50,099 nt of DNA from Leptospira biflexa (GCA_020721865.1 DYLW01000015.1:1-50099), one strand, 5' to 3'; positions 38,442 through 47,936 are shown, counted from the stretch's first letter. The notes: a model not told the origin generated them from the letters alone. Program-made: numbers and translations.

Positions 38442-38810
38442 ATGGCAAGGATAGAGGGCGTAGATTTACCAAACAATAAACGGGTCGTAATAGCTTTAAC
38501 GTATTTATACGGAATTGGCCCCAAACGGTCCAAGGATATTCTGAAATCAGCAAGTATTTCAGAAGATACCAGGGTTTATCAATTGACGGAAGATGAAATC
38601 GGAAAGATCAGAACAGAGATTGAAAAAAAGTATACAGTTGAAGGTGAATTAAGAACTAAAGTGGGGATGGACATCAAAAGATTGATGGATATTGGTTCCT
38701 ACCGTGGGCTGCGTCACCGGAGAGGGCTTCCCGTCAATGGACAGAGAACAAAAACAAACGCCCGGACCAGAAAAGGGAAAAAAGGCACTGTTGCCAACAA
38801 GAAAAAATAA
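38442..38810 (+). CDS. rpsM: 30S ribosomal protein S13
   Basis: 122 residues. [26 protein letters not shown] start and the C-terminal [19 protein letters not shown] basic tail are typical. It forms head bridges with the large subunit and touches the P-site tRNA. GAGGA precedes the ATG. Confidence 0.97.
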   Translation: MARIEGVDLPNNKRVVIALTYLYGIGPKRSKDILKSASISEDTRVYQLTEDEIGKIRTEIEKKYTVEGELRTKVGMDIKRLMDIGSYRGLRHRRGLPVNGQRTKTNARTRKGKKGTVANKKK

Positions 38811-38826
38811 GATAAAGGGATATTAG

Positions 38827-39210
38827 ATGGCAGAGAAAAAAACCGTAAAAAAAGACAAACAGAAAGTTCCCAAAGCTCGGGTATATATAAATGCTTCATT
38901 TAACAATACCATTATCACCTTTACTGATATGGAGGGAAACACCCTTGCGTGGTCATCCGGTGGAAATGCGGAATTTAAAGGATCCAGAAAGGCAACACCG
39001 TATGCTGCCCAGGTTGCAGCAAAAAATGCGGTGGATAAAGCCAGAGAGTATGGGGTATATGAAGTGGAAGTTTATATAAAAGGACCGGGAGTGGGAAGGG
39101 AGAGTGCCATCCGATCCTTGGCCAACTCCGGACTGAAGGTAAATTTAATTAAAGATACTACTCCCATCCCCCACAATGGCTGCCGACCACGGAAAAAAAG
39201 AAGAGTTTAA
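38827..39210 (+). CDS. rpsK: 30S ribosomal protein S11
   Basis: 127 residues. [19 protein letters not shown] and [11 protein letters not shown] are diagnostic, and the C-terminal [13 protein letters not shown] is the family ending. It lies on the platform near the E-site codon. AAAGGGA precedes the ATG. Confidence 0.97.
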   Translation: MAEKKTVKKDKQKVPKARVYINASFNNTIITFTDMEGNTLAWSSGGNAEFKGSRKATPYAAQVAAKNAVDKAREYGVYEVEVYIKGPGVGRESAIRSLANSGLKVNLIKDTTPIPHNGCRPRKKRRV

Positions 39211-39226
39211 TTTTTAAGAGGAAATT

Positions 39227-39856
39227 ATGGCAAGATATAGAGAAAGCGTTTGTAAACTTTGCAGAAGAGAAGGTTTGAAATTATTTCTAAAAGGGGAACG
39301 ATGCCTGACAGAAAAATGTACTTTTAACGACAGGAAAAATCCTCCCGGACCTCCCGCAAAGAGAAAGTCAAAATTGGTTGGGTATGCTGCACAGTTAAGG
39401 GAAAAACAGAAAGTAAAAAGAATTTATGGAGTTCTTGAAAGACCGTTCCGTAACTATTTCACAAAGGCACTCAAAATGAAAGGGATTACCGGCGAAAACT
39501 TGTTAATCCTTTTGGAAAGAAGGTTGGATAATACTCTGTACCGGATGGGGTTTGCTACATCCCGTGCCCAGGCCAGAAATTTTATTTCCCATGGTCACGT
39601 ACAGGTCAATGGCAGGCGGGTAGATATAGCATCATTCCAGGTGAGCATAGATGACAAAATAAGTTTTAATCAGAAAATGAACGACGGCGAACTTGTCAAG
39701 GTAAATCTGAAAATGGCAAGGAGCGTTGGCGTAATCGCTGACTGGGTGGAAGTAAATGATGACCAGCGTATTGGGATTGTTAAAAAATTGCCTGCGAGAG
39801 AAAATGTTGATATTCCCATTAAAGAACAGGTTATTGTTGAGTTGTATTCCAAATAA
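39227..39856 (+). CDS. rpsD: 30S ribosomal protein S4, zinc-binding type
   Basis: 209 residues. Four N-terminal cysteines (CKLC, then C and C about 20 residues on) form a zinc site. The S4 RNA-binding domain has RLDNTLYRMGFATSRAQARNFISHGHV. It initiates 16S assembly and, in Escherichia coli, represses the alpha operon. AGAGGAA precedes the ATG. Confidence 0.97.
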   Translation: MARYRESVCKLCRREGLKLFLKGERCLTEKCTFNDRKNPPGPPAKRKSKLVGYAAQLREKQKVKRIYGVLERPFRNYFTKALKMKGITGENLLILLERRLDNTLYRMGFATSRAQARNFISHGHVQVNGRRVDIASFQVSIDDKISFNQKMNDGELVKVNLKMARSVGVIADWVEVNDDQRIGIVKKLPARENVDIPIKEQVIVELYSK

Positions 39857-39899
39857 CGGCCCGGAATAATGCCGGATATAAATATTACAAGGAAAATTT

Positions 39900-40895
39900 A
39901 TGGCAGATGATATACAGAATGATACACCAAAGAATTTGCTTAAAGGATTGAAACGTCCCAAGGTTGTAGAGTATCACCATATTGAATCCAAACCAGGTTA
40001 TGGGAAATTTATTGCTGAGCCCTTTGAGAAGGGTTTTGGAATTACCATTGGTAACTCACTCCGGCGAGTTTTGATGTCCGTCATTGAGGGAGCTGCTATT
40101 GTAGCTATCCGGATTGAGAATGTTTCCCATGAATTTTCAACGATCCCCGGTGTTACAGAAGATGTCACTAAAATTATCCTGAATTTAAAGAAAGTGCGCT
40201 TGCTTCTGGATGGAAACGGGCCCATTACCATTGAGGTTGTAAAAAAGGGAGCCGGGATTCTGACGGCGGCGGATTTTGGGGTGAACCAGCAGATTAAAAT
40301 CATGAACAGTGATTTGGTTATTGCTCATTTGAATGAAGATGCAGACATACGGATGGAAGTCCAAATCGACAAGGGAAGAGGGTTTTTACCTGCCGAAGTT
40401 ACCAAAAAGATGATTGATGAAGTGGGTGTTATCCCGGTAGACGCATTATTCTCTCCCATTCGTAAAGTTAACTTTGAAATCACAGAAACAAGAGTGGATC
40501 AGAGAACAGACTATGATAAACTGACAATGGAAGTATGGACAGATGAAACCATAGCCCCTGAAGATGCGGTTGCCTATGCAGCCAAGATTATAAAAGAGCA
40601 CATGACCGTTTTTATCAATTTTGAAGAAGAGATGTACGAGGAAGAGGAAGAATTCGATGAAACGGATGAAAAGCTGAAGAATGTACTCACATCTCCTTTG
40701 GAAGATATTGAATTTTCTGTGCGGACCATTTCCGTTTTACGGAGTCTGGATATGCGGAATATAAAAGAAATTGTCGTTAAGTATGAAGAAGATTTAAGAA
40801 AAAGTAAGCATTACAGTGACAGGGTTTTACTCCAAGTGAAAAGCAAACTTGCAGAAATGGGATTAACCTTTGGAATGAGAGATTTAATCCGATAA
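39900..40895 (+). CDS. rpoA: RNA polymerase subunit alpha, with divergent C-terminal domain
   Basis: 331 residues. The N-terminal assembly domain is ordinary (EPFEKGFGITIGNSLRR, then RIENVSHEFSTIPGV). The linker near residues 238-258 is strikingly acidic (EEEMYEEEEEFDETDE). The C-terminal domain keeps the helix pattern and the Arg of SVRT (Arg265 in Escherichia coli), but the positions that touch UP-element DNA differ: Asn268 is Ser, Gly296 is Ser, Ser299 is Val and Asn294 is His (segment KHYSDRVLL). This pattern resembles what I recall of Leptospira alpha. Confidence 0.97.
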   Translation: MADDIQNDTPKNLLKGLKRPKVVEYHHIESKPGYGKFIAEPFEKGFGITIGNSLRRVLMSVIEGAAIVAIRIENVSHEFSTIPGVTEDVTKIILNLKKVRLLLDGNGPITIEVVKKGAGILTAADFGVNQQIKIMNSDLVIAHLNEDADIRMEVQIDKGRGFLPAEVTKKMIDEVGVIPVDALFSPIRKVNFEITETRVDQRTDYDKLTMEVWTDETIAPEDAVAYAAKIIKEHMTVFINFEEEMYEEEEEFDETDEKLKNVLTSPLEDIEFSVRTISVLRSLDMRNIKEIVVKYEEDLRKSKHYSDRVLLQVKSKLAEMGLTFGMRDLIR

Positions 40896-40907
40896 ACGGG
40901 GGAAATT

Positions 40908-41402
40908 ATGCGAAAAATGAATAGTGTTAAACAATTAAACCGGCCATCCAGCCATAGAAAATTAATGATGCAGAATCTTTGCACCAGCTTGTTTTACCAT
41001 GAGAGAGTGGAAACGACAATCGCTCGTGCGAAGGCGGTAAAAAGGATTTCTGAAAAACTGATAACTCGTGCGAAAGGTAATCTGGAGGAAACCGTAACCG
41101 AAGCCCAGAAAATTCATAATATGCGCATTGCACAGAAATATATTTCCAACAAAGAAGTATTGAACAAATTGTTTAATGATATTGCTCCCAGATATAAAAC
41201 AAGAAATGGTGGATATACTAGAATTTTACGAATTGGGAATAGACTTTCTGATAATTCTGAAGTGGGTCTAATTGAATTGATAGACAAAAAAGATCTGGTT
41301 CAGTTGAAAGAGGATAGAAAAGCGGTCCGGGATAAACTGCGGAAGAAAAAAAGCAAGCCCACAGAAAAAATAGAAAAACCAAAAAAAGAAAAGAAAAAAT
41401 AA
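40908..41402 (+). CDS. rplQ: 50S ribosomal protein L17 with basic tail
   Basis: 164 residues against the usual 115-130. The core RPSSHRKLMMQNL, ETTIARAKAVKRISEKLI and the GGYTRILRIGNRLSDN region are typical. The extra 35 residues are a Lys/Glu-rich tail ending in poly-lysine, likely disordered. Last gene of the array; no hairpin-plus-T-run terminator follows, only T-rich sequence. Confidence 0.96.
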   Translation: MRKMNSVKQLNRPSSHRKLMMQNLCTSLFYHERVETTIARAKAVKRISEKLITRAKGNLEETVTEAQKIHNMRIAQKYISNKEVLNKLFNDIAPRYKTRNGGYTRILRIGNRLSDNSEVGLIELIDKKDLVQLKEDRKAVRDKLRKKKSKPTEKIEKPKKEKKK

Positions 41403-41427
41403 AATTATTGTTTTTTTTACTTATTAG

Positions 41428-41459
41428 TTGACAGGACGTTGTTTTTTTGTATTTATAAT
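41428..41459 (+). promoter_or_regulatory. Candidate promoter of the UbiB-like gene
   Basis: TTGACA at 41428-41433 and TATAAT at 41454-41459 are both perfect consensus hexamers but lie 20 bases apart, longer than the preferred 17. They fall in the only gap between rplQ and the next gene. If used, transcription would begin near 41466, at or beside the ATG at 41467. Confidence 0.4.
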
Positions 41460-41466
41460 CGTGGGA

Positions 41467-43164
41467 ATGATAAAATCGTATTCAAGCTTCAGAAGAGTAC
41501 TTCAGATTAACAGGATTTTTATTGATCTTTTTTATGATGTTCTTATTGCAAAGTTTTACAAGACAAAAGGGCTGAAAAAAAGGTCACTGGGTAACCGTAT
41601 CACAGCTGAGGTAATACGGTGGGCATTGGGAAGACAGAGAACCACGGGAAGCTTTCCTATCCAGTTCCGTAAGGCACTGGAAACATTGGGTCCCAGTTTT
41701 GTAAAATTTGGACAGATTTTGTCCATCCGGGATGATATAATCCCGGCTTCCATAACCAAGGAATTGAAAAAACTCCAGAATAGGGTGCCCCCAGTAAACT
41801 ATCTGGATATCAAAAAGATTGTTGAGAGTGAGTTTAATATGTCCATAGACATGATTTTTAACTCATTCGATTCTAATCCCATTGCGGCTGCGTCGTTGGC
41901 CCAGGCCCACATAGCCACTCTAAAAAACGGAAAGCGTGTTCTGGTAAAAGTCCAGCGTCCTGGAATTGTTTCCATAATTATCAATGATATACGGATTATG
42001 CGAAAAGTAGCCGGCTGGCTGGAAAAAATCCCCGGTTTTGCCCGCTTTCACCCCATGCAGTTTGTGGATGAGTTTGCAGAGACCACAATGAATGAACTGG
42101 ACTTTACGCTGGAAGCTAAAAATGCCGAAGTATTCCGGGAAAATTTTAAAAATGATCCGGAGATTATTTTCCCGGAAATTTTCTGGGATTTTACCACTCG
42201 CCGTGTCCTGACAATGCAGTATATTGAAGGGATCAATCCTAATGATGAGAAAGTTATAAAAAAATGGCGGATTGACGGTGGAAAACTGGCCGGAATTGGC
42301 ACAAGGGCAATATTAAAAATGCTTTTTGTCGATGGTTTTTTCCATGCAGATCCACATCCGGGCAATGTGCTGATTTTTGGACGTAGCAAGCTGGGTCTTG
42401 TGGACATGGGAATGGTGGGACGGTTTTCCCAAGAAACCAAGAAATACATGTTTTTATATTTCTATTATCTGGTAAATGGCGAATATGATGTAGCTTCTAA
42501 TTACATTTTAAAAATGACCACAAGTTCCAGTGAAAATGCGGATATCGAAGGTTTTCAAGAAGAGCTTGCAGAATTAATCAAGAGATGGCCAGGAACCCAG
42601 TTCAAGCAATTTTCCATTGGCAAGCTCATTTTGGAGACTCTTACAATGGGAAGTGATTTTGGTCTTGTTTTCAACCGTGATTTATTTCTGGCAGCCAAGG
42701 CCATTATTACCATTGAAGGGGTGGGGGCAATTCTCAAGCCTGACCTTAATTTGCGTGATATCTCCCGTCCTTATATGCAGGATATTTTTCGTGGACTTTT
42801 TTCCCCAGTACGATTTAATTCAGCCATAGCCCGGGCACTGCCGGAGTATATGGATTTTATGGAAAAATTGCCTTCCAGTTTAATTAATACCGTCAGTATG
42901 GTTTCCGATGGAAAATTTCAGATTGAATGGAAAGAATCCAAATTTTCTCCCAGTAAAGAGGAGAGAAAAGGATCGGGATCATCTGCTGCCGGAATTGTTG
43001 CTGCTGGCGGTTTCATCACCGGGGCGATCCTTTCCATATCACAAAACACTCCAGGTCCTTATCTGGATAATATCATGGGAATTCAGGGGATGCCATTACT
43101 GGCTGTTATTTTCTTTGGCGGTTCGTTGATTCTGGGAATCTGGAGTATATTGCACAAAAAATAG
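41467..43164 (+). CDS. UbiB/ABC1 atypical kinase-like protein
   Basis: 565 residues with the ABC1 family marks: KFGQ at 80-83, the alanine-rich loop AAASLAQAH near 140-148, Lys161 in VKVQRPG, the catalytic HADPHPGN and the metal-binding VDMG. Two C-terminal membrane helices follow (near 515-535 and 542-560). Members help quinone synthesis or lipid handling through ATPase activity. With complex I nearby in the genome a quinone role is plausible, but unproven. The ATG at 41467 is preferred over TTG at 41428. It ends 2 bases from the tRNA-Ser. Confidence 0.9.
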   Translation: MIKSYSSFRRVLQINRIFIDLFYDVLIAKFYKTKGLKKRSLGNRITAEVIRWALGRQRTTGSFPIQFRKALETLGPSFVKFGQILSIRDDIIPASITKELKKLQNRVPPVNYLDIKKIVESEFNMSIDMIFNSFDSNPIAAASLAQAHIATLKNGKRVLVKVQRPGIVSIIINDIRIMRKVAGWLEKIPGFARFHPMQFVDEFAETTMNELDFTLEAKNAEVFRENFKNDPEIIFPEIFWDFTTRRVLTMQYIEGINPNDEKVIKKWRIDGGKLAGIGTRAILKMLFVDGFFHADPHPGNVLIFGRSKLGLVDMGMVGRFSQETKKYMFLYFYYLVNGEYDVASNYILKMTTSSSENADIEGFQEELAELIKRWPGTQFKQFSIGKLILETLTMGSDFGLVFNRDLFLAAKAIITIEGVGAILKPDLNLRDISRPYMQDIFRGLFSPVRFNSAIARALPEYMDFMEKLPSSLINTVSMVSDGKFQIEWKESKFSPSKEERKGSGSSAAGIVAAGGFITGAILSISQNTPGPYLDNIMGIQGMPLLAVIFFGGSLILGIWSILHKK

Positions 43165-43166
43165 TG

Positions 43167-43251
43167 CGGAGAGAGCGGGATTTGAACCCGCGGTGGGTTT
43201 CCCCACACACGCTTTCCAAGCGTGCACATTCGACCACTCTGACATCTCTCC
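43167..43251 (-). tRNA. tRNA-Ser (anticodon GGA)
   Basis: Minus-strand 85-base tRNA. Acceptor stem GGAGAGA/TCTCTCC, anticodon stem CACGC/GCGTG with loop TTGGAAA giving anticodon GGA, the long variable arm typical of serine (TGTGGGGAAACCCAC region) and T loop GGTTCAAATCC. The discriminator is G, as expected for serine. CCA is not encoded. Its 3' end is only 2 bases from the stop of the converging UbiB-like gene. Confidence 0.96.
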
Positions 43252-43292
43252 GTGGTTTCTTCTGTGATCACATTTTGGAGTTGGGACAGGAT

Positions 43293-43317
43293 GTAAACTC
43301 TAAATTCCTGAGTTTAC
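43293..43317. repeat. Hairpin at the end of the VanY-type gene
   Basis: GTAAACTC at 43293-43300 and GAGTTTAC at 43310-43317 form a perfect 8-base stem with a 9-base loop, straddling the stop codon of the minus-strand peptidase gene. No T-run follows on either strand, so it may be a weak terminator, a processing site before tRNA-Ser, or chance. Confidence 0.5.
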
Positions 43318-44063
43318 TTGCATTCCGGTGCAATGCCATTTACATATTTATGAATAACATTGATTTTCTGTGCATATTCAGCACCGGCAAACCCATTAAT
43401 GTCCTGGGGTTTTATGCTTTCATTATACTGCTTTAGCAAATTTTTTGATTGTGGAGTATATGACCAATGCCATCGTTCCATTTCATAACCGTTTTCCCGG
43501 CTTCCTCCATCAGATTTTTTAGCCGAATAGGGCATGCAAAAACCGTATTTCCCTGCATTTTTCCGCATCCACTGGAAATCCCGGATTCCCTTTTTATTTT
43601 TGATGAAATATTGGTTATCCAGGGCAATTATATCAATGTCCGTACCCCAGTGATGGCGGGAGGTGCCGGGCATGGAGCTATATTTGAGAATGGCCAACGC
43701 TCTTTTGTATGAATCAGGAAATTTTAATTTATAAGTATTGTTATACTTTTTCTCCCAGATAGATTTTTGCTGATAAAATGTTCGTATTCCGGATATAATG
43801 GGTAATTGGATATTTTCCCTCGCTGCTTCCTGATACATTTTTTTATAGGATTCGTATGCCTCTTTTTGAAGATAAATAATTCTGCTTTTATCCGCCAGAT
43901 ATTTTTTTTCAACCATAATAAAATTGGACTGGGTTGAAGGTGAAAATTTCCCCAAAAGGATATCTTTTTTGTGAGTTTCAGTATTTCCCATTAATGGTTG
44001 AAAGAAAAATATAAGAGGAAGGGGCACCAAAAACAGGATAACGAGATATTTAAACATTTTCAT
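43314..44063 (-). CDS. D-alanyl-D-alanine carboxypeptidase, VanY/M15B family
   Basis: 249 residues with an N-terminal hydrophobic segment (4-22) that exports or anchors it. Zinc and catalytic residues are in place: Ser135-x-His137-x-x-Gly140-x-x-x-Asp144, then Glu196 and His199 in MERWHW. These enzymes trim the terminal D-Ala of peptidoglycan stems. Start at 44063 chosen for its GGGG-containing upstream site; ATG at 44057 is also possible. It may be co-transcribed with tRNA-Ser. Trimming, not vancomycin resistance, is the likely role: no van genes are near. Confidence 0.85.
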   Translation of the reverse strand: MKMFKYLVILFLVPLPLIFFFQPLMGNTETHKKDILLGKFSPSTQSNFIMVEKKYLADKSRIIYLQKEAYESYKKMYQEAARENIQLPIISGIRTFYQQKSIWEKKYNNTYKLKFPDSYKRALAILKYSSMPGTSRHHWGTDIDIIALDNQYFIKNKKGIRDFQWMRKNAGKYGFCMPYSAKKSDGGSRENGYEMERWHWSYTPQSKNLLKQYNESIKPQDINGFAGAEYAQKINVIHKYVNGIAPECK

Positions 44064-44179
44064 GTCCCCAAGATGGGAATCCAACTGCTTTTGTAAACTT
44101 AATTAGCATTCGATAAAAAATTATTTAACAAAGCCCATTTCCAGCCGATTTATTAGTATACTTAAAAATGAGGGGAGAA

Positions 44180-45067
44180 ATGGAATCACAAATACTGAAA
44201 AAATATACCGATTATTTAAAATATGAAAAAGGCCTGTCAGGAAACAGTATATCATCTTATGTTTCTGATCTGCAAAAATTGACAAAATTTCTGCTAAAAG
44301 AAAATAAAGATTTTTCCGTTGCTACGGCCAAGGACATTCAGTCTTTCCTGAGAGAAGAAAACAAGAAAAAAATATCCCAAAGGACCAGAGCCCGCGAAAT
44401 TGCAGCGTTCAACCAGTTTTACCGGTTCCTCCTTAACAATGATGAAATCCAGATTAATCCCATACAAGATATGGAAAGACCCAAACTGGAGAGGGTTCTC
44501 CCTGATTTTTTGTCCCGTAACGAAATAAAAATACTATTTCAGAGTTTCAATGAAAATGACCCATTGGAATTTCGGGATAAAACTATGTTTGAATTAATGT
44601 ATTCATCCGGTTTGAGAATATCCGAAGCGGTGAATTTGAAAATCCATGATTTGGACACAAAAAACTGTTTTATAACAGTGCTCGGAAAAGGTGATAAGAA
44701 ACGAATTGTCCCTTACGGCGAAATTGCGAATGAACTTCTGGATAAATACATTGGCGTGATTCGTCCACAGCTATTAAAAGATGAAAATAATGCGTACCTG
44801 TTTATTTCAAGGAAAGGTGGTCATCTGGACAGAAAGAGTGCGTGGAGAATTCTGAAGAAAAAAATAGAAAAATTAAATATTCTGAAGAACATAACCCCGC
44901 ATACACTTCGCCATTCTTTTGCAACCCACATGATGCAGAGCAATGCGGATATTCGGTCCGTGCAGGAGCTTTTGGGGCATATGGACATTTCCACAACGCA
45001 GATATATACACACATGGCTTCCAATGAGACAAGGGAAGCACATAAGCTGTATCATCCACGCTCGTGA
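44180..45067 (+). CDS. Tyrosine recombinase, XerD-like
   Basis: 295 residues. N-terminal SAM-like domain with YEKGLSGNSISSY; the catalytic set is Arg145, Lys170, His241 and Arg244 (HTLRH), His267 and the nucleophile Tyr276. Length and the ending YHPRS match XerD, the enzyme that resolves chromosome dimers at dif with XerC. AGGGGAG at 44171-44177 favours the ATG at 44180 over 44168. No dif site or att repeats are recognised here, so a chromosomal housekeeping role fits better than phage integration. XerC versus XerD cannot be fully settled. Confidence 0.88.
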   Translation: MESQILKKYTDYLKYEKGLSGNSISSYVSDLQKLTKFLLKENKDFSVATAKDIQSFLREENKKKISQRTRAREIAAFNQFYRFLLNNDEIQINPIQDMERPKLERVLPDFLSRNEIKILFQSFNENDPLEFRDKTMFELMYSSGLRISEAVNLKIHDLDTKNCFITVLGKGDKKRIVPYGEIANELLDKYIGVIRPQLLKDENNAYLFISRKGGHLDRKSAWRILKKKIEKLNILKNITPHTLRHSFATHMMQSNADIRSVQELLGHMDISTTQIYTHMASNETREAHKLYHPRS

Positions 45068-45115
45068 AAATAATTTTATACTTTACCATAAATTAAGGGT
45101 GTAATAAATCGTACT

Positions 45116-45895
45116 ATGGAAAATGATAATACAGAAAGAATAGAAAAAATCAGAAAAACCATTAAGCAATATGAAGGCATTGTGCGGACTTCAACGAATC
45201 AGGAAACCATCTCACGAATTAAAAAAGAATTGGCGGCTTTGAATAATGAATTAAAAATTCTGGCTCCGGAAGGTTTTGAGTTTGAAGAACCGGTGGGTAA
45301 AACAGTGAGCCGCAAAAAAAGCATACAGGAAAAAATCGCTGCGTATTCCATGCTCTCTGCTTTTTCATATTCTCCTTTTGTGGTTGGGAATGATGATGAG
45401 GATATTGAAATTCTGGCGTTTATCATGAAATACTGGCAGGAGGAGTTCATGCCAGCCTTGGGAGATTCTCATGTTAAGCTGGAATTTTCTTTTTCCGCAG
45501 AAAGAGATCATCACTATATGGAAGTGGAAAATCTGAACCGCCTCCTCAATGTAATGAAGCAGAGTGTGGAAGATTATGCTAAGGCAATCCGGGAAGATGT
45601 GAAAATGCAGATGCGGGAAACCAAAAGAAAACATGCCCGTTATCTCATATTTGAAGCCGCAAAATTTTTGAAAAAGCAAAAAGAATACTGGGAAAAAATC
45701 AGAGATGGTATTGCCATGGGTGGCCAAAGCTGTATGAATCCTACGGATAAAATCGTATTTAATAAAAAATTTGAGAATGCCACCTTTTTTGAGAATTATC
45801 TGGTGAGAGAGGTCATTGATCGGACGATTTTGTTTATCAATGAATCCATTGAATTACTGAATCTGCCAGAATTACCGGAACAAAAATCGCCTTAA
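45116..45895 (+). CDS. Unknown protein with N-terminal coiled coil
   Basis: 259 residues, no signal peptide. The first 50 residues form a charged heptad-like helix (IEKIRKTIKQYEGIV onward), then a mixed helical body with a short Met/Gly-rich stretch AMGGQSC. No catalytic motif or family recognised; the overall look is of conserved cytosolic hypothetical proteins. It follows the recombinase by 48 bases and overlaps the end of the converging cysteine-cluster gene by 24 bases. Confidence 0.7.
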   Translation: MENDNTERIEKIRKTIKQYEGIVRTSTNQETISRIKKELAALNNELKILAPEGFEFEEPVGKTVSRKKSIQEKIAAYSMLSAFSYSPFVVGNDDEDIEILAFIMKYWQEEFMPALGDSHVKLEFSFSAERDHHYMEVENLNRLLNVMKQSVEDYAKAIREDVKMQMRETKRKHARYLIFEAAKFLKKQKEYWEKIRDGIAMGGQSCMNPTDKIVFNKKFENATFFENYLVREVIDRTILFINESIELLNLPELPEQKSP

Positions 45896-46606
45896 TATCC
45901 TGATCCTCCGGGCGGTTTTGGGATAATCCCTGCGGATGTAGTCCGCATAAAATTTCTTTTCCAGAAAAAGAGCGAGGGATTCCAAAAGCTCGTCATCCTT
46001 TTCTTTTCGAATGGTTAATGGAGTCTCAAAGCTGGTTACTGGAATTTTGTTTCGTAAAAGCCAGCGGGAATAAAATCCCGGGAAGTATTCCCCAATTGGT
46101 TTAATTTTTTCCATTGCATTAAGGATTTCCAATATCTGTGCATGACCTGCTAAGATGGAGTATTGGAGGGTGGAGAGGCAGGATGTATCCAGCGATAACT
46201 TGTTTTCTTTGGCGGGGCAGTCATAAACCAAGCATATTCCCTCTCCGTAAAAACCAAAATTCTGGGGATGCTCCCATCGGCACATGGATGGATTTACATT
46301 GGCCGATGGGTGGACCATGCAACCAGTTTTATTTCCTTCAATAATTCCCAGGAAAGGGCAAATATAAATATCATCTTTTATCTTAAAATTCTGAATAATT
46401 TTTTCACGCCGTGCCCGGTACTGTACCAAATTCTCCGCGATGCTCGCGTCAACATTACGGAATTCACTTGTCTGGGTTTCCAAGAAGCTTATCTTCTCTT
46501 TGGGGGATAAATTAAGATTATGTATCCCGCAGCAGGTACTGCAGGATACATTTCTTTTCTGGCAGGATACTCTCTGGGTATCCTCAGATTTTGGGGATGC
46601 TGGCAA
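45872..46606 (-). CDS. Cysteine-cluster protein, possible metal or Fe-S binder
   Basis: About 244 residues. Near the start is VSCSTCC, followed further on by single cysteines (YICPF, GCMVHP, MCRW) and DCP, a spacing that recalls YkgJ-type zinc or iron-sulfur proteins. The start is uncertain: no ATG or GTG precedes the first cysteines outside the trpB region, so I use the TTG at 46606, inside the last 23 bases of trpB. The frame stays open further upstream only as a shadow of trpB. The C-terminus is very basic ([12 protein letters not shown]). Function unknown. Confidence 0.6.
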   Translation of the reverse strand: MPASPKSEDTQRVSCQKRNVSCSTCCGIHNLNLSPKEKISFLETQTSEFRNVDASIAENLVQYRARREKIIQNFKIKDDIYICPFLGIIEGNKTGCMVHPSANVNPSMCRWEHPQNFGFYGEGICLVYDCPAKENKLSLDTSCLSTLQYSILAGHAQILEILNAMEKIKPIGEYFPGFYSRWLLRNKIPVTSFETPLTIRKEKDDELLESLALFLEKKFYADYIRRDYPKTARRIRILRRFLFR

Positions 46607-47936
46607 ACCCTTCTTCCAGAACGGATTCCGGGAGGGCACTGTCTGCCATTTTCCCGGAAAGGAAGCTGGTATACGCTGCCATGTCCACATGACCATGCCC
46701 GGAAAGGTTAAAAAGAATGGTCTTGCTTTTTCCTTCTTGGTCGGCTTTGCGGGCTTCCACGATGGCGGCGTGGATGGCATGGTTGGATTCAGGAGCGGGA
46801 AGGATACCTTCTGACCGTGCAAATAACAGAGCGGATTGGAATACTTCTCTCTGTTCATAGGATTGGGCTTCAATATATCCCTCTTTCAGCATTTGCGAAG
46901 TCAGTTGGGAAGCCCCATGATACCGCAGGCCACCGGCATGAATTCCCGGCGGCATGAAATCATGTCCCAGAGTATACATTTTAATCAGCGGGGTCAATCC
47001 GGCCACGTCTCCAAAATCATACTCATACTTTCCACGGGTTAAAGTGGGGCAGGCTTTGGGTTCCACGGCGATGATGCGGTAATTTTTCCCTGCGAATTTT
47101 TCTCTGAGAAATGGGAACGAAAGTCCGGCAAAGTTGCTACCGCCCCCATGGCATCCTATGATAATATCTGGATCATCTCCTGCCATTTTCATCTGGAGAA
47201 TGGCTTCCTCGCCTATAATGGTTTGATGAAGAAGGACGTGGTTCAACACGGAGCCCAAGGAATAGTTGGTGTCTTTATTCTGAGCAGCCTCTTCCACGGC
47301 TTCGCTGATGGCAATCCCCAGGCTTCCAATGGAATTGGGGTCTTTTGCCAGAACAGCTCTTCCGGATTCTGTTTTATCGGTGGGGGAGGGATACACCTCA
47401 CCACCCCAGGTTTCTATCATTGCCCGACGGTAAGGTTTCTGTTCATAAGAAATTTTTACCATGTATACTTTTACGTGAAGTCCAAAGTAATTGCCGGCGA
47501 AGGACAAAGCGGAACCCCACTGTCCGGCACCGGTTTCTGTGGTTAGCTTGGTGAAACCCTCTTTTTTGTTATAGTATGCCTGGGGTATCGCAGTGTTGGG
47601 TTTGTGGCTTCCAGCAGGCGATACACCTTCGTATTTATAGTAAATTTTTGAATGTGTTTTGAGAGCCTTTTCTAATTGGTGAGCTCGGTAGAGAGGGGAT
47701 GGTCGCCACAAAGAATAAACATCCATGACTTCATCCGGAATGGGGATGAATCTTTGCGTGCTTACTTCCTGTTCAATCAGGCTCATGGGAAAAATGGGCG
47801 AGAGGTCCTCCGGGGTTACCGGTTTTTTGGTACCGGGGTGCAGTACTGCTTCCGGCGGATTGGGCATATCGGCCATTATGTTATACCAGTTGCGGGGCAT
47901 GTCTTTTTCATTTAACAGATATTTGGTTGTTTTCAT
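46584..47936 (-). CDS. trpB: Tryptophan synthase beta chain, TrpB2 type
   Basis: 450-residue PLP enzyme that joins indole and serine to give tryptophan. The PLP lysine is Lys112 in GSHKPNTA, and the phosphate-binding loop is GCHGGGSN. The long N-terminus and the [15 protein letters not shown] context are of the TrpB2 subfamily, which often acts without TrpA on free or salvaged indole. No trpA or other trp gene is near, consistent with that. AGGGA precedes the ATG. The end overlaps the cysteine-cluster gene. Confidence 0.92.
   Translation of the reverse strand: MKTTKYLLNEKDMPRNWYNIMADMPNPPEAVLHPGTKKPVTPEDLSPIFPMSLIEQEVSTQRFIPIPDEVMDVYSLWRPSPLYRAHQLEKALKTHSKIYYKYEGVSPAGSHKPNTAIPQAYYNKKEGFTKLTTETGAGQWGSALSFAGNYFGLHVKVYMVKISYEQKPYRRAMIETWGGEVYPSPTDKTESGRAVLAKDPNSIGSLGIAISEAVEEAAQNKDTNYSLGSVLNHVLLHQTIIGEEAILQMKMAGDDPDIIIGCHGGGSNFAGLSFPFLREKFAGKNYRIIAVEPKACPTLTRGKYEYDFGDVAGLTPLIKMYTLGHDFMPPGIHAGGLRYHGASQLTSQMLKEGYIEAQSYEQREVFQSALLFARSEGILPAPESNHAIHAAIVEARKADQEGKSKTILFNLSGHGHVDMAAYTSFLSGKMADSALPESVLEEGFASIPKI

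Noticed and set aside
43314..44063. VanY-type gene as a vancomycin-resistance locus
   Set aside because: No vanHAX or regulators nearby; the family is widespread in ordinary peptidoglycan trimming.
43167..45067. tRNA-Ser with a tyrosine recombinase nearby as an integrated element
   Set aside because: The recombinase has XerD length and ending, no att repeat of the tRNA end is seen, and the genes between and beyond look chromosomal.
46607..46873. N-terminal extension of the cysteine-cluster frame into trpB
   Set aside because: The extra 89 residues are out-of-frame reading of trpB, low in family-like character, so the gene is started near the trpB end.
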